From Osedax fenrisi (Eukaryota; Annelida; Polychaeta; Sabellida; Siboglinidae), in NCBI GenBank assembly GCA_964019155.1, contig OZ025243.1, forward strand, positions 5,796,365-5,860,364: 64,000 nt of DNA, read 5' to 3'. Below the pieces are notes generated by a model that was given only the letters and a program-made list of their open reading frames with translations, made no database searches and had not been told where the DNA came from. Shown in pieces: positions 12,048 through 22,932 of this stretch. Every line of letters starts with the position of its first letter. Position 1 is the first letter of the stretch. Both the position numbers and the translations under genes were made by a program.

Positions 12048-12362
12048 TGCCTGTGTGGCTCAGTGGCTAAGGCGTCAGACACACAAGCAGTAGGACACGG
12101 GTTCGACCCTCGTCCGGACCATTAATTAATTTTATAAAATGGGTCTTAAAATATTATTTAGAAGTGATCTTATATAATTGTGTATACATAAATGATCAGC
12201 TCTCGTTAAAACCATGGATGCCTTAACACGAGAGAGCGGCTTCGAAGGGACATTAGAACCATATATGGTTATAAGTGAAAACTTCATCTAAGTTCCTGGA
12301 TGGGATGAAAGGACTCCACCAAATAAAAATAACAATAACAACAATAACAATAACAATATATA
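12048..12362 (+). mobile_element. tRNA-derived SINE, family 1, copy 1
   Basis: The 5' head (12048-12121) is tRNA-like, with polymerase III box A TGGCTCAGTGG and box B GGGTTCGACCC, and ends in CCA. A body of about 190 bases follows, containing CTCTCGTTAAAACCATGGAT, GGCTTCGAAGGGACATTAGA and GATGAAAGGACTCCACC. An (AACAAT)n tail closes the element. Other copies lie at 59145-59463 (+), 45168-45466 (-) and 35090-35405 (-, diverged). The conserved body shows this is a SINE and not a functional tRNA gene. Confidence 0.9.
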
Positions 12363-12484
12363 AAAAATGTATACACTTTATATATATACAACTATAACTA
12401 TTCATATAATAATTAGTTAATTAATATATTAGTTTTATAATATAAATATATAAAATATACTATAGTATACTAAATAAATATACC

Positions 12485-12529
<45 letters not shown>

Positions 12530-12607
12530 TTTTTCACTATATTATATATAATAAAACTTAAGTAAAATACTTGTAACTAAATGACTATACCGTTCTATAG
12601 TGAAAAT

Positions 12608-12663
<56 letters not shown>

Positions 12664-12889
12664 CGGTATATTTATTTAATACAATATATAATAAATTTGT
12701 CTATATTGTAAATATGATTTTGGTGTGGAAATATATAGATTATATATAATATGACCCTCCCTATTTTTAATGTATATAACATAAAACATAATAATTAATA
12801 CTTACAATTTATGATTAAATATTGTATAAATAAAGTTATACATTTATATATATATATATATAACTCTTTACGTACACATATATTTTATG
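12363..12889. other. AT-rich spacer with (TA)n at about 12489-12527 and 12611-12655
   Basis: Two long TA tracts within low-complexity DNA. Nothing else recognised. Confidence 0.5.
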
Positions 12890-13250
12890 ACTAATATTAA
12901 TTAATAATATTATTAATATAACTATGTAGCTAATCCTACAATAACACCAGATGTTTAGCTACCGATACCACACGAGCCATTATATTTGAATAATTAAATA
13001 ATAAATCATAATTATGATATCTCCTTATGTAAATAACATTAACGCGTTATTCCCTTCTCTCCTATTATTTATCATTATTTATATATCTACTCGTCTGCAA
13101 TTTATGACGTAATAACTATAGTGTTATTTTTATCGTATACATTATTTTCACTATAATTATTATCTTATCATAACCAGAACGAAAATGTTTTTTTATGTAT
13201 CTGTTTATTTGAAATTACATTTTTTAACAATTTCAGTATGATATATATTA
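12890..13250 (+). promoter_or_regulatory. Conserved upstream block of OSR locus A
   Basis: The block is shared with 23672-24045 (locus C) and 54290-54650 (locus B). Landmarks are GTAGCTACCG(A/G)TACC, AATAAATCATAATTATGATAT, CTTATGTAAA, TTCCC-TCTCCTATTATTTATCA, a CRE-like TGACGTAA/TGACGTCA, and CAGAACGAAAATGTTTTTTA. The short frames in it shift between copies, so it is non-coding. It sits just before the candidate leader exon and is the best candidate for the OSR promoter. Confidence 0.45.
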
Positions 13251-13257
13251 TATATCA

Positions 13258-13296
<39 letters not shown>

Positions 13297-13319
13297 TATA
13301 TATATCATGTATAACATAC

Positions 13320-13402
13320 ACATTCTTAACAAACAGATATTGCATATAAAGAAGATAAGTTAACCCGGGAAGATACCCTGATAAGACCGATACCTTTAAG
13401 AA
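13320..13402 (+). other. Candidate leader exon of OSR locus A
   Basis: This GC-richer stretch (AAGAAGATAAGTTAACCCGG, AAGATACCCTGATAAGACCG) is nearly identical to 54900-54981 in locus B. It ends at a good donor, AAGAA|GTAAGTT, in both. It has no ATG, so if it is an exon it is 5' UTR. Locus C keeps a decayed form at 24286-24350, where the donor has become GTGATG. Confidence 0.35.
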
Positions 13403-13581
13403 GTAAGTTGTTATAATATGTCATCGTCGTATAAGTTATATATGTACCCTTAAATAACAAAATGGGCATTATTTTAAGATACATCGTATAGCCTGTATAT
13501 ATATACACATTCTATAGCATAGTATATATTTATATACTAATAACGTGGAAAACAACAATACATAACATGACACACGTACAG

Positions 13582-13808
13582 AGGTGACCAGGTTTAACTT
13601 CAGATGTCTGGCGGAATCCTCATTATCGGAACACCAGCCTACCTCCACTCTGATAGAACTTCGTCGCAGATATAGTAGCCACTACTACTACTACAGTATC
13701 AGGTACTGCCTCCATTACATCGTAAACATAACAGTAGCCACTACTACCACAGTATCAGGTACTGCCTCCATTACATCGTACATAACAGCGTATACACATC
13801 ATATATGA
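13582..13808 (+). CDS. Candidate second exon of OSR locus A (conserved open frame)
   Basis: After an acceptor-like ACACGTACAG the sequence is almost identical to 55255-55460. Two frames matter. One starts at the first ATG (13604) and runs 23 codons (MSGGILIIGTPAY...) to TAG. It could be an upstream ORF. The other is open from the acceptor through the block as VTRFNFRCLAESSLSEH and on into Tyr/Ser-rich and Thr-rich sequence. In the second frame, splicing at 13695|GTATCA would end in phase 1, the phase the finger exon at 16750 needs. That donor is weak, so linkage to the zinc-finger gene is inference from order, strand and joint duplication. Confidence 0.3.
13672..13790 (+). repeat. 54-60 bp minisatellite, two units
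   Basis: The unit is built around AGTAGCCACTACTAC, ACAGTATCAGGTACTGCCTC and CATTACATCGTA. It repeats twice here and three times in locus B (55345-55515). In one frame it reads VATTTTVSGTASITS. Confidence 0.8.
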
Positions 13809-14137
13809 TGTTTATCTATAGGTTTAAACCCAACCACCACTGTGACTATATATGTTATCCTTAGTATAAGATATAGCTTATATGTTTATAAACATAGTTT
13901 CTGAGTATCCCTCCAATTATTATAGTCACTATTCAGTAAATAAATTCAATTCATATTTAATTGTAACGGAGATACCATTAACTTGGTATGTTATGAACTT
14001 TATTTGTGACGACATACATTATTTTCGAACATATCTATAACGCTCGACACATATTTACTTAGTGTTTATAATATATACAGTATACTTGGTATATATATAA
14101 TAATAATAGTACAATATAGTACCATATATTACTATAG

Positions 14138-14190
<53 letters not shown>

Positions 14191-14212
14191 ACTATTATTA
14201 TTATATATAACA

Positions 14213-14410
14213 CCATAGTACTACTAGTAGTACGGTAGTATTATTATATTAGTTTACATTATATTATTAAGTACTATTGTACTAGTGTAGGATGATAATA
14301 TACAGCAGGGAGGTTATCTAAATAAAAAGATTTATTAAACAAATATTTGCATAGAGATAAGAATACCAAAAAACTTCCCAAGTTATGATTATTCTAATAT
14401 AACGGAAAAA
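14213..14410 (+). repeat. Left arm of a large inverted repeat around a LINE
   Basis: The reverse complement occurs at 15840-16025. Shared stretches include TACAGCAGGGAGGTTATCTA, AAATATTTGCATAGAGATAA and ACTTCCCAAGTTATGATTAT. The same sequence occurs once each in locus B (about 55750-55870) and locus C (about 25120-25290), so in locus A it was duplicated in inverted form around the LINE. Confidence 0.75.
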
Positions 14411-14430
14411 GTATAACCTAGCTTATCTTC

Positions 14431-14433
<3 letters not shown>

Positions 14434-14511
<78 letters not shown>
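14434..14511. repeat. (TA)n microsatellite
   Basis: About 78 bases of pure TA dinucleotide, one of the longest in the window. The minus-strand frame across it is spurious. Confidence 0.95.
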
Positions 14512-14515
<4 letters not shown>

Positions 14516-14539
14516 TATAATATAAATATAAATATATAT

Positions 14540-15700
14540 AAAAGATATTTCCAAATATTCACTACCATATTTTTGCTGATGATATCTAACTGTTTACTTT
14601 TTTCCCTATAAATTCTCATAATACCATTAACTCTGAATTAATCGAGTGTGCTAACTCCATAAGATTATGGCTCCTCTCCAATAAACTACTAATTAATTCC
14701 TCTAAACTACTGTACTCAACATATCTACTTCTGAAACCTTTCCAAACTTTACTCTAAATAACATAATTATTTCTCCTTCTCATTCCTCCAAAAACCTAGG
14801 ATTAGTATTTGATGTCAAATTATCATTTAATAATCATATATCATCCATTACAAAATCCTCCAACTTTCATCTCTTCAGAATTAAAAAAATACGGACATCA
14901 CTTTCCAGAAACCTTACTAAAACTCTAATTAATGCTCTTGTACTTTCCCGAATTGACTACTGTTAAAGCTACTGCTCCACTTAGTCGGATTATCCGTTCC
15001 TCAATACGTACTACTTACTGTTTAACTCGACTGGATCACTCTACTACAACATCTCATCAATCATCTCGTATGTGGCTACCTTTCTCCCTCAGGTGTAAAT
15101 TTCGTATACTATCTATAATCCATAAATCAATATATTATTTCACACCTAGCTATATCTCTGATCTAATTAAAAAACGTACTATATTATCTTCTCTTCGTTA
15201 TCAAAATGCTCCTCTACTTATCTCACATAACTCTAGTAAAACTTCTCTAAATTCTAGAGCTTTTAAAAATGCCGGTCCAATCCTATGGAATTCCCTCCCT
15301 CCTACAATTCGTTCAATTAGATCCCACAACAAATTTATAAATATTACTTCTTCTTTTCTCTCTACCCATAATCATTAAATCATCCAACTTATTATTTGTG
15401 TCCGTGTTATATTAAATGTATATCATTATTAAATTGTTATTGTATTATTATTATCTTATTATTATATAACACTATACTATATCAATGCAGTCTGTAGTAT
15501 ATAACACTACACCATATCAATGCAGACTGTAGTATATAATAGTCATTTATATTATTTTATATTGTCCGTGGTATATTGAATGTATATTATTATTAAATTA
15601 TTATCGTATTACTATTATTTTATTATTATTTTCTTCCCGCACGATCGAAGGGGTCTACATGACCCTATTTTAGTGCTAATAAACTTAATATCATCATCAT
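14540..15700 (+). mobile_element. CR1/L2-type LINE, 3' half
   Basis: The catalytic box reads FADDI near 14570, followed by a stop. Then come NSELIECANSIRLWLLSNK, a KNLGLVFD motif, SRIDYC near 14945, and an open 148-residue frame (14932-15378). That frame holds LPFSLRCKFRILSIIHKS, YISDLI and a RAFKNAGPILWNSLPPTIRS motif. This WNSLP ending is typical of the C-terminus of CR1/L2 elements. The 3' UTR runs to about 15700 and carries CTTCCCGCACGATCGAAGG and AATAAACTTAATATCATCATC. The element is 5'-truncated and broken by several stops. Confidence 0.85.
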
Positions 15701-15839
15701 ATGAATACGTTTGTGAATGTATACTTTATATACACACACACACATATATATATACACTATGCTTCTATTATTATTCATACATCACCACTATAGTATATAT
15801 ATACACGAAGATAAGGGAGGTCATACTTTGTGCGTTATA

Positions 15840-16025
15840 TTATAATAATCATAACTTGGGAAGTTTTTTAGTATTCTTATCTCTATGCAAATATTTATTT
15901 ATTTCTAACGGAATCTTTTAGATAACTTCCCTGCTGTATATTATCATACTATTACTAGTACAATAGTACTTAATAATATAATGTAAACTAATATACTACT
16001 ACTACCGTACTATAGTATACTATAG
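15840..16025 (-). repeat. Right arm of the inverted repeat around the LINE
   Basis: Reverse complement of 14213-14410. The adjacent 15700-15830 stretch is also inverted relative to 56130-56215 in locus B (GTGAATGTATACTTTATATA; ATCACCACTATAGTATATAT). Confidence 0.75.
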
Positions 16026-16749
16026 TAGTAATATATTACTACTATTGTACTATAGTATATATGTGCATTGTATTCAATATTATGATTATTTTATATATAA
16101 TATACGATATATAAATATCATATTTCATATACATATAAGTATATATATATATATATATATATTATTTAGTATATATTGTAATATAACACACATATAGATT
16201 ATCGTTATTATGTTAAATATTTATATTTATACTTTTAAAAATATATATATATATTAAAAAGAATATATCCTTAAATTCAATAATTAATTATAAATGAAAA
16301 ATAGTAATAATACTATATATAGTATTACTATACATATATAGTATTATTATTATAATAATAACTAATAACTGTTATTATAAACAATATTATCATGATATCA
16401 ACATATGCATTATTCAAGGTATCTAAACTCTCGGCGTTGCAATGAAAACTTATTCTTTAATAATCAGATGTACTCAGGTTAATATGAGTTTAACTATGCA
16501 ATGTAGCTATAAAATACGGAGTTCATTATTGTTATATTTTATACTTAATATATACTCATTTAATTAAATAGTTTATAAACTTTATATATATATATATTAT
16601 TTATTAAATAGATTATTCTAAACATATACGTATAAATAAAATATAAATTCATACATTTGTTATCTAATTTATTTTAATTAATTATTATTACGTATTTAAA
16701 TATATACTAATATATGATACGTAATATCAACTAAATATTCACGATGCAG

Positions 16750-17153
16750 CTCCCAAGATGGGTACCTCAGCAACACCACATTCCCGCGTTGCCTTCAATA
16801 CGCCGATAAGTAATCGAGTCAACGGTCGAAGGTCATCAACCTTGACCTCTAAACCCGGGGATCAAAAAGTCGTAGTAAAAAGACGTCGTTACGTGTGCTG
16901 CTATTGCCGTCGCGAGTTCTCTAAGAGCTATAACCTACGTATACATGTACGTACACATACCAACGAGAGGCCCTACCCGTGCGAGGCTTGCCCCAAAACA
17001 TTTCGCAGGAAAGATCATCTCAGAGATCACAGGTAAATAAAGTAATCAACCAATCAGATTCGGCGCAAACAAACTTAACAGATATTCATATGCATTTACT
17101 TATGTGATACATTATAATATGTGCAAAGGAATTTATATATTATTATGATTTAA

Positions 17154-17199
<46 letters not shown>

Positions 17200-17690
17200 A
17201 CTAATTCTATTATCTCACGAAAGTCTTGATTCTGATCAGCAACAAAAATATATACAAAGAAATAAATCACTTACCATTTTTTTAAATTATATAAATAATA
17301 ATAATACTTTTGTATCCATATTATAATTCATCCGAAATAATATAAAAATCTTATTTTCTAAGCGTATACGCTGAAGTTAGATATACCATGGATAATATAA
17401 TAATTTAGTCTAAGTATATTGTGGTAATAAATGAAATTATTTATAATTAACTAAATATGAATGAATATATGTTGACTATTACTAATTAAACCCATTACTT
17501 ACATTAATTTAACGCCACTATATATAGTAATAGTATACTATAGTATACTATATATAGTAATACAATAATGTTATACAGGTACACACACCTGAAGATTAAA
17601 CCGTATAGGTGTTCCAGTTGTCCCAAGAGTTTCTGTCAACAACGAACCTTAACTCAACATTCCATAGTCTGCAATAGAAATGCTATCTGA
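16750..17690 (+). CDS. Odd-skipped-related (OSR-like) zinc-finger protein A, finger exon plus terminal exon
   Basis: This is a nuclear DNA-binding protein, probably a transcription factor of the Odd-skipped/OSR/bowl family. The finger exon ends at 17032 with donor AG|GTAAAT. The terminal exon runs 17579-17690 after acceptor TTATACAG. The 546-base intron splits an Arg codon inside finger 2. From the in-frame ATG at 16758 the joined frame is 128 residues. Finger 1 uses C47, C50, H63, H67. Finger 2 uses C75, C78, H91, H95, with H95 supplied by the terminal exon. Finger 3 uses C103, C106, H119, C123, so it is C2HC. SKSYNLRIHVRTHTNERPY and FRRKDHLRDHRYTH closely resemble the SYNL...ERPY and RRQDHLRDHRY signatures of OSR proteins. 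The N-terminus is uncertain: the frame stays open upstream, the ATG is absent from gene B, and acceptor-like AGs end at 16749 and 16770. Confidence 0.85.
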
Positions 17691-17843
17691 TACATCATTT
17701 CCAACTGCGAACATATCATTTATTTATATTAATTATTATATTACAGGAATACTAGTCAATTATATGTATATTATATATTATTATAAAGAAGTATAATTCT
17801 TTATCTATGGATAACATTTCAATATTACTAGTATTTTAATAAT

Positions 17844-17900
<57 letters not shown>

Positions 17901-18030
17901 AATATATATATATATAAATATATAAATATAAATATGTATAATAAACTCATATTATATTTATATTCTACACAACATTACATTAATGAAATTGTTACATTTG
18001 TTATATGCATGATTGTTATTAATATTATAA
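17691..18030 (+). other. Downstream flank of OSR gene A
   Basis: The first about 80 bases after the stop (TCCAACTGCGAACATATCAT, then TTATTTATATTAATTATTAT) are nearly identical to the sequence after gene B at 58289-58370, so they are probably 3' UTR. The remainder is AT-rich with TA tracts at about 17840-17935. Confidence 0.5.
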
Positions 18031-18267
18031 TTCATATTTATATAGTATTATTATTAGTATTAACGATATAAAAACTTACCATTGATGATATTTATAATCG
18101 AACTATTGAGATATTCGATTATATTACATTTACTATTTATAAACTTAATGTATATATATATATGATTTAATTATAATAAAATTAAAAATTAAATATTAAA
18201 TATTAATAATATTTTATAAATATAAACGATATTATAAAGAACTTATAAATAACTATATATTTATATA

Positions 18268-18791
18268 CAGCCAAAGCTCGATAACTCAACATTGACGGGA
18301 CGGAGTTTTCATGTTGAGTTAGCGAGTATGTTGAGTTATCGGATGTATAAATTAATGACTTAATTAATGTTTTGTTCACATAAATGCATTCAAAATAGTA
18401 CTCGTATGATAATATAATAATTGTAATTGTATTTTTAATTTTATATATTTATATCCATATATTATTAAATAAAACCATGTTGAATAATGTATGTTGAATT
18501 ATATTTGTTGAGCAATGTAGTTTTTACATGTAAAAGATACGAATCCAACAACATATGTTTGTGATATTTTGATTTTTCATAAATGTTGAGTTATCGGATG
18601 TATATTTACATGTAATGTATAGGCTAGGATTATAAAAACGATGTTGAGTTATATATATATTGAGTTATATTTGTTGAGTAATAGGGTTTTTGTTAACATG
18701 TAAAAGATACGAATCCAACCAAATATTTTGTGGATGTTGAGTTATCGGCAATGTTGAGTTATCGGCATGTTGAGTTACCGAGCTTCTACTG
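18268..18791 (+). mobile_element. Pogo/Tigger-like MITE with GTTGAGTTA repeats
   Basis: It is flanked by TA and begins CAGCCAAAGCTCGATAACTC. It ends with GTTGAGTTACCGAGCTTCTA and then CTG before TA. The subterminal motif GTTGAGTTATCGG repeats many times at both ends in inverted orientation, as in non-autonomous pogo elements. No transposase frame is present. Confidence 0.75.
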
Positions 18792-19304
18792 TATATATAA
18801 TAAATGTAAACTATGTATATAATATATATACTATATATACATGTATAAAAATCAGGAAAATAAGATAATATAATAATCTTATTCGTAAATACTTAAATAT
18901 AAAAAATAAAATAATGCCATAATTAAGAAATATTAGTTAATAATTATTCAAATTAATTTTTTTTTCATAATGTTCATGACCATTTAGTTAATCTACAATA
19001 TTATGCATAGCTTTACTTTTTATTTTAACTAATAAAGTATTTGCAATGAATTAAAAAAAGATTGTATTAAAATATTTAAAAAGTAAACTATAATATTACA
19101 TTTTATCAAATAAAAATGATAGGATTTTATATTTTGATAAACAAAATACATATTCATATTTAGCATTAAATTACTAATATTTCGTGTATATATAATTTGA
19201 TGATATATATAAGATATATATTATATATAGTAACTATAGTTACTGAGATACAAGATGGTGTCGGTAATTGGAAGGTATTGGTAATATGAGACACATTTCC
19301 TCTA
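18792..19304. other. AT-rich spacer
   Basis: No gene recognised. A stretch at about 18960-19260 (CATTTAGTTAATCTACAATA, TACTGAGATACAAGA) resembles 53400-53660 inside the element at 52731. It may therefore be part of an older AGGGGA-type MITE. Confidence 0.4.
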
Positions 19305-20073
19305 GAGGGGAAAATAACCGAATACGGATAGTGCCCGAATACGGATTTTTTTATTATTCTTTTAATTTATGAAAACAAATTTAAACTTAAAACCTTCTCA
19401 AGAATATACAAATGTATCGATAACACTATATTAATAAAAAATAAAGCATTACAAAATTATATATATAATTTCTATATTTATTATAAAATATTCATTAAGT
19501 TATAAGTATATATCTAGAGGTCATATAAGTCCCTAATATATTGTATACAGACACTCTAGATATCTTAATACGGACACCCTTTAACCAATCAGCGCGCAGC
19601 GTATGAACTATTCTGATTTTCATAAAAATCGCGTGCATTATAATATTAATACTACCAATAAAGATAAATCTACAATTGTTATTATTTAGATATTAAATTG
19701 TATTATTAATTTAAAAAAAATACAAATAAATAAATTATTATAATAAAGTTATAACTAATTAAATTAGAATAAATTATTAATAAAATTAATTATAAATAAT
19801 GTAATTGTAATTTGTCTGATTGATTCATCAATAATATATAGTTTATCAAGTGGTATATGCATATACCCCATGGGGTGTCCGTATTCGGAAATGGGTACCG
19901 AATACGGACACCCCCGTAATTTATGGAATTAGAGATTAAATAATTTTTTTAAATCACAATAATATCTATAATCATATAATATTAATATATAGTAATTTTT
20001 GAATACAAATAATGAGTCATAAAATGTTAAGACCATTTATTGTTAAAGTGTCCGTATTAGATAACTTTCCCCT
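19305..20073 (+). mobile_element. AGGGGA-type MITE with CCGTATTCGG interior
   Basis: Left end AGGGGAAAATAACCGAATAC, right end GTATTAGATAACTTTCCCCT. Interior landmarks are ACGGACACCCTTTAACCAAT, the near-palindrome GTCCGTATTCGG...CCGAATACGGAC at about 19878-19908, and AAGACCATTTATTGTTAAAG. Related elements lie at 24412, 26690, 32369 and 52731. Confidence 0.75.
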
Positions 20074-20159
20074 ATCTATATTAATCACAAAAAGTGAAAA
20101 ACACATCAAATATATGATGAGTTGAATGAGGTTTATTATATATCATTACATATATCATC

Positions 20160-20860
20160 ATACATTGCTATAATGATTATAATTAGGGATTTATATGACG
20201 TTTGTTTAAAACATTTGTAATATCAGTATAATGTATGACGGTAAACGTTTTACTAAATAATAATTACAACTGATATCGTATATAAATATGATGTTAATAT
20301 GAACAATAGTGATCGATATCCTATACTTCTATAAAAGTATTTGTATAAGTAACTGTATTATTATCTATAGAGGAAGTTCCTTCAGTAAATACATATATGT
20401 ATTTACTGATGAAACTTCCTCTAGGTAACATTACAGTGGAATCATGGCTAAGTATGAACATGTATGTGTTTTGTGTATACGTGTATATATATAGTAATGT
20501 AAATAACTAGTATATTTGCATAGATAATACTTACATATGATTGACGTATTATGATTGAATGATGAATCACGAAGTAGAATACGCCCCCAATTTCATTGGA
20601 CGATAATTATCTATAAGTATTCGAGTTCACAACTATATTAAATACTCGCCCTGTCATTGGTTTCTATATCTTATTATGATTAATTTATAACCATATACAC
20701 ACACATATATGTATATATATACATAAACACCTTAGTTAATGAGATCTCCTTAACTTGCTAAACCATCTTAATGTAGTATATATATAGGGGTATACCGTGA
20801 TACTCGTATAAGTATACTTATGTACATACTATAGTATACATGTTAATATAGTCATGTGGC
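20160..20860 (+). repeat. Segment D, first copy
   Basis: Direct repeat of 27205-28450 and, in part, 61940-62140. Landmarks are GTTTGTTTAAAACATTTG, ATCAGTATAATG(T/C)ATGAC, AATTACAACTGATATC, a GAATCACGAAG stretch, ACGCCC-CAATTTCATTGGACG, AGATAATTATC-like sequence and TGTCATTGGTTTCTATATC. The two ATTGG motifs (inverted CCAAT boxes) about 60 bases apart could be regulatory. No conserved open frame. Confidence 0.7.
20367..20425. repeat. Hairpin in segment D
   Basis: AGAGGAAGTTCCTTCAGTAA and ATACATATATGTAT are followed by TTACTGATGAAACTTCCTCT, a near-perfect inverted repeat. The D' copy keeps only one arm (about 27996-28022), next to a MITE. Confidence 0.75.
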
Positions 20861-21622
20861 TAACGTTTCTAACGACAGTAACATCTATAGATGATCTGTA
20901 GTCCCTATATTATATATATATATTTAAAATAATAGAAAAAGTTGAAACAATAATTTACAGAGAATATCTGTTAATGAAATAAGTATTAATAATTTAGTAA
21001 TAAATTAATACTTTAGATTAATAAGTATGTATATATTTTAGATTATTAATAATGTGTTTATACTTCGTAATCAAACGTATTCAACACGAGTATAAATGTT
21101 CCGCATATTTAAGTTATATATAATGATACACAATAGCTGACAAACTGTCGTATTAATTTATATAGAAATTAGTATACTAATTATATATAATAACACCTCC
21201 CATTTATGAGTAAACGACATCAATAATATATTGTTTATGTATATGTTATGTCAAAAAATATTATTATTTTTAGATTAGAAAAAAATTTATCAATATGCAA
21301 TTACAATCTTGTAGAATTAATAATTATTACGAAATTATTTATAAAATATCGTATAAAATCCCATATATATAGCATATATAAAATATATGGCCAATCAAAA
21401 ATATAATTATGTTCAAAATAGAATACTCATGATTATATTGCATTACTATTTTTATTTAATTTTATAATAATTATAAATCTAATTTCAATTAATTTATTAT
21501 TTATAATAACTTAAATATATGAATTACTGAAGTAGTATTTATATAACTACTACATAGTAGACTAGCATTATTATTATTAAATAACATGTTTATTAGTTAC
21601 TAGACTTCCGTAGCTCTAAGTT

Positions 21623-21685
21623 TCACATATAAATCATCGACGCATGCGCATTTAATTGTGGTTCCACTCTGATCGGTTCCCACAT
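21623..21685 (-). CDS. Small conserved ORF (20 codons), U2 copy
   Basis: It reads MWEPIRVEPQ at the start and ASMIYM at the end. It differs from the U1 and U3 forms by an exact two-codon loss and a few substitutions. A TATA box lies upstream at 21724-21732. No known family; coding status is uncertain. Confidence 0.3.
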   Translation of the reverse strand: MWEPIRVEPQLNAHASMIYM

Positions 21686-21723
21686 ATAATGTAAACATGC
21701 TTATAACAGTAAACTCCGCAGAG

Positions 21724-21781
21724 CTATTTATAGCACTCGGGTCACGTGTTTTAGTAAGATAAGCGCGTGATTTATCACGTG
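21724..21781 (-). promoter_or_regulatory. TATA box and two E-boxes, U2 module
   Basis: Reading on the minus strand, CACGTG at 21776-21781 and again at 21743-21748 are followed by TATAAATAG at 21724-21732. The arrangement matches U3 exactly and U1 apart from one lost E-box. Confidence 0.5.
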
Positions 21782-22378
21782 ATGTAAACAGAGGAGTTCT
21801 AGTTTTTAACGAGACAGCGTATACGATATACTGAAGCTCGAGAGTTAAATAAGATGTATAAGTTATATAACAAAGCATAACAAAAGATAATATCAAATAT
21901 TAGTGCGCTGATTTGTAAGTCACATCATGGAGTCTAACATGCATGTTATTATATAGTTATTATACTAATTATTATTTAACTTTAAACATAAACTATAGTT
22001 TTAAATCTAAAACTATATATAGTTTTAATCTATAGTTTATTTATAAATACTATAAAGCATAGATGATCTAATTTGTACCAAGTATGTATTACATTTAATG
22101 TTCCTATATATATATATGTATATATACCTATAGGTCAGTATACTTATAGGTCAAGTTTTTATCTCGTCACGATCATGTTCTTATAATAAAATATTACAGA
22201 TATAAATTAGTCAATATATTAGTTGTTACTAATGATCTAACACGCAATTTAAAAGTATTTGATTAACCTAAAATTTATATTTTATTAAAATGTTAATTTA
22301 TAATATATTATAAGTATAACGTGCACGCACGAGAGATGTTTATTACGCATAATCTCACCTACTAATACTACTACAGGT

Positions 22379-22680
22379 CGCATGTTACACGATACTAAAG
22401 AAAGACGCGTCGCTAAATCCGCCGCCACAAGAACTTAGACGCCAGCACAACTTGGCTATTGTCGGTTAGCGGCCATTAATCATTGTGAAGTGTTAGCGCA
22501 GTCTTATAGTTGTGTAGACCCGTGCGGAACAGTTAGTGGCGACACACGGCTACCGAACTAACATCGCGCATGCGCGTCTAAGTGTCGTTATGTCGGGGTT
22601 ACGATACATATAAAGGTGTCTCATTTAGCTCAATCTGGCGAGAGAGAGAGAATAACTAACTATAGGAGCTGCCAACTTTT
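22379..22680 (-). promoter_or_regulatory. GC-rich conserved element, copy 2
   Basis: Near-identical to 2846-3125 (inverted) and 30668-30985. GCGCATGCGC is intact. The donor-like GTGAGT at the end has changed here (the sequence reads TGAGCT on the minus strand), which argues against an essential splice site. Confidence 0.5.
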
Positions 22681-22932
22681 AATTGAATCGATATTCCATG
22701 TTTTTTGGGGGCGTTAAATAATCGATCGTTTAACATTCTATTGCATATGTCAAAGTAGTATTATACAGCTATCAGTCAATCAAAGTGTGTTTAGATATAG
22801 TATATATGTGTATCTGACATATAATCGTATGCATACAGGAGCAGCACTGAGAATCGTTTAATGTATGCAAAATAAAACGAATTTAATTGAAATATCTTTT
22901 TATATTAACGGTCTATAATTCGAATACCAGTG

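Noticed and set aside
12048..12121. A functional tRNA gene
   Set aside because: The tRNA-like head is followed by the same 190-base body and A-rich tail as in other copies, so it is a SINE. Pairing of the acceptor stem is also poor.
21600..21896. 98-codon minus-strand frame across the U2 TATA module, and a similar 74-codon frame at 29912-30136
   Set aside because: The frames run through the TATA and E-box motifs in a register that U1 does not keep, and the two differ by frame-changing indels. The regulatory reading is preferred.
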